From an uncultured Prevotella sp. (GTDB taxonomy: Bacteria; Bacteroidota; Bacteroidia; Bacteroidales; Bacteroidaceae): a stretch of 8,547 nt of DNA. Positions 6,609 to 8,547 of the stretch are shown one piece after another. The notes beneath the pieces were generated by a model. The model saw only the letters and a program-made list of their open reading frames with translations, was not told the origin of the DNA and searched no databases. Position 1 is the stretch's first letter, and each line of letters opens with the position of its first letter. The translations under genes were made by a program, and so were the position numbers. Location of the stretch: the NCBI GenBank assembly GCA_900765465.1, contig CAAFRM010000166.1, positions 1-8,547 on the forward strand, written 5' to 3'.

Positions 6609-7343
6609 TCACTTCCCCCTATATCCTCCTACAGCCGTGCTTGGGTCGTAGTCTTCACCCTCACGAGGGAACGAAGGGATGAATTTCATCTGATGTTCAA
6701 TCTGTCGCTGGCGCTTCTTCATATAAGCACTCGGATACAGGGAGCTGAACTTTCTAGGATTAGGCAGCGTAGCAGCTATCAGGGCACACTCGCCACGGAA
6801 GAGGTCCTGCGCTTTCTTGTTGAAATGATACTCAGCCACGGCATCTACACCATAGATACCCGGTCCCATCTCGATACTGTTGAGATAGACCTCCATGATG
6901 CGCTGCTTGCTCCACATCATTTCGATGAGAAAGGTGAAATACACCTCAAATCCCTTGCGGGTCCAGGAACGGCCCGGCCAGAGGAAAACGTTCTTGGCGG
7001 TCTGCTGACTGATGGTACTGGCACCATGCACCTTACCGCCACGGGCATTATTCTTGGCAGCACTCTCGATGGCATTGAAGTCGAAGCCATGATGCTTGAG
7101 GAATCGGGCATCCTCGCTCGCCATCACCGCCACAGGCATGTGAGGGGAAATCTTATCCATCGAAACCCAGTGATGATGCAAGGTAATACTTTCACCATCA
7201 GCCACTTGCTGAAAACAGCGGATAATCATCAACGGAGTAACATATACCGGAATAAAACGGTAGGCTACTACAGCAAGAATGGTGGTACTGAAAAACAGCA
7301 CCACCACCCATCTTACGATATTTCTGATCTTTTTTAGAACCAT
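6609..7343 (-). CDS. mtgA: Monofunctional biosynthetic peptidoglycan glycosyltransferase (MtgA, GT51)
   Basis: MtgA polymerises lipid II into glycan strands on the outer face of the inner membrane and has no transpeptidase domain. A single membrane anchor spans about residues 11-34 (WVVVLFFSTTILAVVAYRF), preceded by positively charged residues. The GT51 motifs follow: ASEDARFLKHHGFD (75-88) with catalytic Glu77; GASTISQQTAKN (107-118); RKGFE (129-133), whose Glu133 matches the second essential Glu; then SKQRIMEVYLN (145-155). The 244-residue length fits the monofunctional class; bifunctional PBP1 enzymes are two to three times longer. The ATG at 7341-7343 gives the basic VLKKIRN start. It lies 38 bases after the OmpA-like lipoprotein gene and 50 bases before pcrA on the same strand. 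An operon with the lipoprotein would couple two cell-wall functions. Confidence 0.95.
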   Translation of the reverse strand: MVLKKIRNIVRWVVVLFFSTTILAVVAYRFIPVYVTPLMIIRCFQQVADGESITLHHHWVSMDKISPHMPVAVMASEDARFLKHHGFDFNAIESAAKNNARGGKVHGASTISQQTAKNVFLWPGRSWTRKGFEVYFTFLIEMMWSKQRIMEVYLNSIEMGPGIYGVDAVAEYHFNKKAQDLFRGECALIAATLPNPRKFSSLYPSAYMKKRQRQIEHQMKFIPSFPREGEDYDPSTAVGGYRGK

Positions 7344-7381
7344 CTATCTTCTTTTTCCCTTATCGGGAACCTCATTCGTTT

Positions 7382-8071
7382 TTACTTCAATGTACCATTG
7401 TTAGCAGCATTCACCATTGCCTGGCTAGCATACATGTAAACCTCTACACGACGGTTCTGAGCGCAGGCTGCTGTAGTATTCACCACAGGATTAGCTGAAC
7501 CCAAACCCTCTACGCTCTTGATCTGGCTGCTGGTAACACCGCATGACTTCAAGTAGGTAGAAACGGCATTGGCACGATTCTGGCTCAAAGGCAAGTTGAT
7601 GCCATCATTACCTGTAGCATCGGTGTAACCCTGGATAGCTACCTCGCAGTCGGCATTGTTCTTCAAAACCTGGGCAAACTGAGCCAAGTCGTTCTTAGCG
7701 CTTGCATTGAGCGTATATTTGTTGGTCTGGAAGAGGATACCAGAATCGAAGGTTACCTTGACAGCTGTCAAACCATTGGCATCTGTAACGGTAGAAACCT
7801 GCGCATTCTTCACAGCCTCTGCCTCAGCCTTTACCTTATCCATGTGCTTTCCAATCAAGTTACCCGCTGTACCACCAACAGCAGCACCGATAGCAGCACC
7901 TACCACTGCACCTGTACCACGATGGCTGTTATTGAGCAAACCACCAACCAAGGCACCAAGAGCAGCACCAGCACCTGCACCAGCAGCAGTACCAGTCTTC
8001 TGACTAGTTCCACAACTTCCCAAAACGAGCAACATTGAGAGCGCTGCAGCAGTAAATTTCATCTTTTTCAT
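7382..8071 (-). CDS. OmpA-like peptidoglycan-binding lipoprotein with glycine-zipper domain
   Basis: The protein probably links the outer membrane to the cell wall. It starts with a signal peptide ending in lipobox LGSC (Cys20). After Cys20 come GTSQKTG, with no acidic residues, which suggests periplasmic orientation. Residues 29-74 carry two glycine-zipper blocks (GAGAGAALGALVGG and GAVVGAAIGAAVGG) that can pack as helical hairpins in a membrane. A short Lys/Ala/Glu-rich helix (77-90) leads into an OmpA C-terminal domain at about 104-214. Asp151 in GYTDATGN and Arg166 in LSQNRANAV are 15 residues apart, as are the two diaminopimelate-binding residues of E. coli OmpA, and NRRVEV closes the domain. 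The length is 229 residues. The layout resembles the YiaD lipoprotein family. The ATG at 8069-8071 is preceded by AGGAG nine bases away, unusual for the phylum. It is the first gene of the probable operon with mtgA and pcrA. Confidence 0.9.
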   Translation of the reverse strand: MKKMKFTAAALSMLLVLGSCGTSQKTGTAAGAGAGAALGALVGGLLNNSHRGTGAVVGAAIGAAVGGTAGNLIGKHMDKVKAEAEAVKNAQVSTVTDANGLTAVKVTFDSGILFQTNKYTLNASAKNDLAQFAQVLKNNADCEVAIQGYTDATGNDGINLPLSQNRANAVSTYLKSCGVTSSQIKSVEGLGSANPVVNTTAACAQNRRVEVYMYASQAMVNAANNGTLK

Positions 8072-8080
8072 ACTATAATT

Positions 8081-8085
8081 CTCCT
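8081..8085 (-). promoter_or_regulatory. Shine-Dalgarno-like site for the OmpA-like lipoprotein
   Basis: AGGAG on the minus strand lies nine bases before the ATG at 8071. None of the other starts in this window has a comparably spaced purine-rich site. It supports 8071 as the start, rather than the internal Met4 codon. Confidence 0.55.
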
Positions 8086-8105
8086 ATATTTATGTTATTT
8101 AAATG

Positions 8106-8113
8106 CAAAGATA
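8106..8113 (-). promoter_or_regulatory. -7 promoter box for the OmpA-like/mtgA/pcrA unit
   Basis: On the minus strand the bases read TATCTTTG followed by CA, an exact match to TAnnTTTG. It would start transcription near 8098-8100, leaving a leader of about 28 bases that includes the AGGAG site. No clear -33 TTTG occurs at the usual distance. Confidence 0.7.
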
Positions 8114-8156
8114 CGTCTTTTTTCTCCAATATGGAGGGTTTTCTAATATTTTTTTG

Positions 8157-8164
8157 TAATTTTG
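8157..8164 (+). promoter_or_regulatory. -7 promoter box for proS, within a palindrome
   Basis: TAATTTTG followed by CA matches TAnnTTTG exactly and points toward proS. Transcription would begin near 8172, giving a leader of about 150 bases. The box forms the left half of a near-perfect palindrome (8157-8176). The other half reads TAAATTTG on the minus strand at 8169-8176, a second exact match that faces the OmpA-like gene. Confidence 0.65.
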
Positions 8165-8200
8165 CATGCAAATTTAAGGGTATTTGTCCAAATGGCGAAA

Positions 8201-8235
8201 GGAAATCGCCTATTTCGGGGCGGAAATTCCCTATT
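8201..8235 (+). repeat. Imperfect direct repeat pair A in the proS leader
   Basis: GGAAATCGCCTATT (8201-8214) recurs as GGAAATTCCCTATT (8222-8235), with 12 of 14 bases the same and an offset of 21. The first copy overlaps a small hairpin, GGCGA (8194-8198) pairing with TCGCC (8206-8210). The second copy contains the palindrome GGAAATTCC (8222-8230). The leader has no convincing coding frame. Confidence 0.5.
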
Positions 8236-8238
8236 GAC

Positions 8239-8282
8239 CGTGTTTCACGCTCAAGATACATCGTGTTTTCACGCTCAAAATA
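8239..8282 (+). repeat. Imperfect direct repeat pair B in the proS leader
   Basis: CGTGTTTCACGCTCAAGATA (8239-8258) recurs as CGTGTTTTCACGCTCAAAATA, cut one base short here of its context, at 8262-8282. The copies differ by one inserted T and one G/A change. Each begins with CGTG and CACG around a 3-4 base loop, so each copy can form a small 4-bp hairpin. The pair sits 39-82 bases before the proS ATG. Confidence 0.6.
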
Positions 8283-8320
8283 TCAAGCAGAATTTAAAAA
8301 CAAAATATATAATTAGTAAT

Positions 8321-8547
8321 ATGGCTAAAGAACTTAAGAATTTAACCAAGCGCGCTGACAACTACAGTCAGTGGTACAATGATTTGGTAGTAAAGGCTGA
8401 CCTCGCAGAGTTGTCACCAGTTCGTGGTTGTATGATCATCAAACCATACGGCTACGCAATCTGGGAGAAGATGCAGCAGCAGCTCGACAAGATGTTTAAG
8501 CAGACAGGTGTACAGAACGCATACTTCCCTCTCCTCATCCCGAAGAG
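8321..8547 (+). CDS. proS: Prolyl-tRNA synthetase, N-terminal part (cut by window end)
   Basis: This class II synthetase charges tRNA-Pro with proline in the cytoplasm. The visible 75 codons begin MAKELKNLTKRADNYSQWYN and continue with VRGCMIIKPYGYAIWEKMQ and NAYFPLLIPK. These are hallmarks of the archaeal/eukaryotic-like ProRS type, which lacks the inserted editing domain of the long bacterial form. That type is known in Bacteroidetes. The motif region RGCMxxKPxGYxIWE around residues 36-50 precedes class II motif 1. The ATG at 8321 follows AT-rich sequence (ATATAATTAGTAAT) with no Shine-Dalgarno site. The gene is divergent from the OmpA-like lipoprotein and is preceded by a long repeat-bearing leader. 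The rest of the catalytic domain and the anticodon-binding domain lie beyond the window. Confidence 0.95.
   Translation, partial: MAKELKNLTKRADNYSQWYNDLVVKADLAELSPVRGCMIIKPYGYAIWEKMQQQLDKMFKQTGVQNAYFPLLIPK

Noticed and set aside
7355..7369. Small hairpin TTCCC-TTATC-GGGAA in the gap between the OmpA-like gene and mtgA
   Set aside because: The stem is only 5 bp and, in the direction of transcription, is followed by A residues and not T, so it is unlikely to be a terminator.
8092..8316. Short open frames on both strands of the proS/OmpA-like intergenic region
   Set aside because: They cover promoter boxes and the repeats, have composition unlike the real genes and show no recognisable protein features.
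8165..8320. T-box riboswitch upstream of proS
   Set aside because: No T-box consensus sequence or terminator/antiterminator pair with a T-tract is visible, and T-boxes are rare in this phylum.

Overview
The window looks like a core chromosomal segment of a Bacteroidales bacterium, most probably Prevotella/Segatella. The evidence is the TAnnTTTG-type -7 promoter boxes, mostly absent Shine-Dalgarno sequences, a DUF4270 lipoprotein, an archaeal-type prolyl-tRNA synthetase and the mix of gene families. The genus is inferred from overall feel; no search was run. No mobile element, CRISPR array, rRNA or tRNA gene was seen, and no gene-free stretch exceeds 300 bases.

Layout from left to right. Bases 1-93 appear to be the C-terminal end of a plus-strand gene that I cannot identify. 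It converges on panD, and the two are separated by a bidirectional hairpin terminator. panD and panC lie on the minus strand and probably form an operon (panC first). They encode the two enzymes that make beta-alanine and join it to pantoate in vitamin B5 synthesis. A 148-bp divergent promoter region separates panC from a plus-strand cluster of three genes. These are a short GT5-like protein that has lost the glycogen synthase active-site signatures, a DUF4270 lipoprotein with an acidic stretch after the lipid cysteine, and a 43-residue basic micro-protein four bases further on.

That cluster ends at a perfect 24-bp inverted repeat which also terminates the opposing minus-strand unit. The opposing unit reads from right to left: an OmpA-like glycine-zipper lipoprotein, a monofunctional peptidoglycan glycosyltransferase (mtgA), and a PcrA/UvrD-type helicase. 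The gaps of 38 and 50 bases, with no terminator, suggest co-transcription. The first two products act at the cell wall and outer membrane; the helicase acts in DNA repair.

At the right edge, proS starts on the plus strand and is cut by the window end. The intergenic region between proS and the OmpA-like gene holds oppositely oriented -7 boxes, a near-perfect 20-bp palindrome, and an approximately 150-base proS leader with two sets of imperfect direct repeats.

I do not see a clear new multi-gene system. The best candidates for undescribed biology are the pseudo-glycosyltransferase/DUF4270/micro-protein cluster and the repeat-bearing proS leader.
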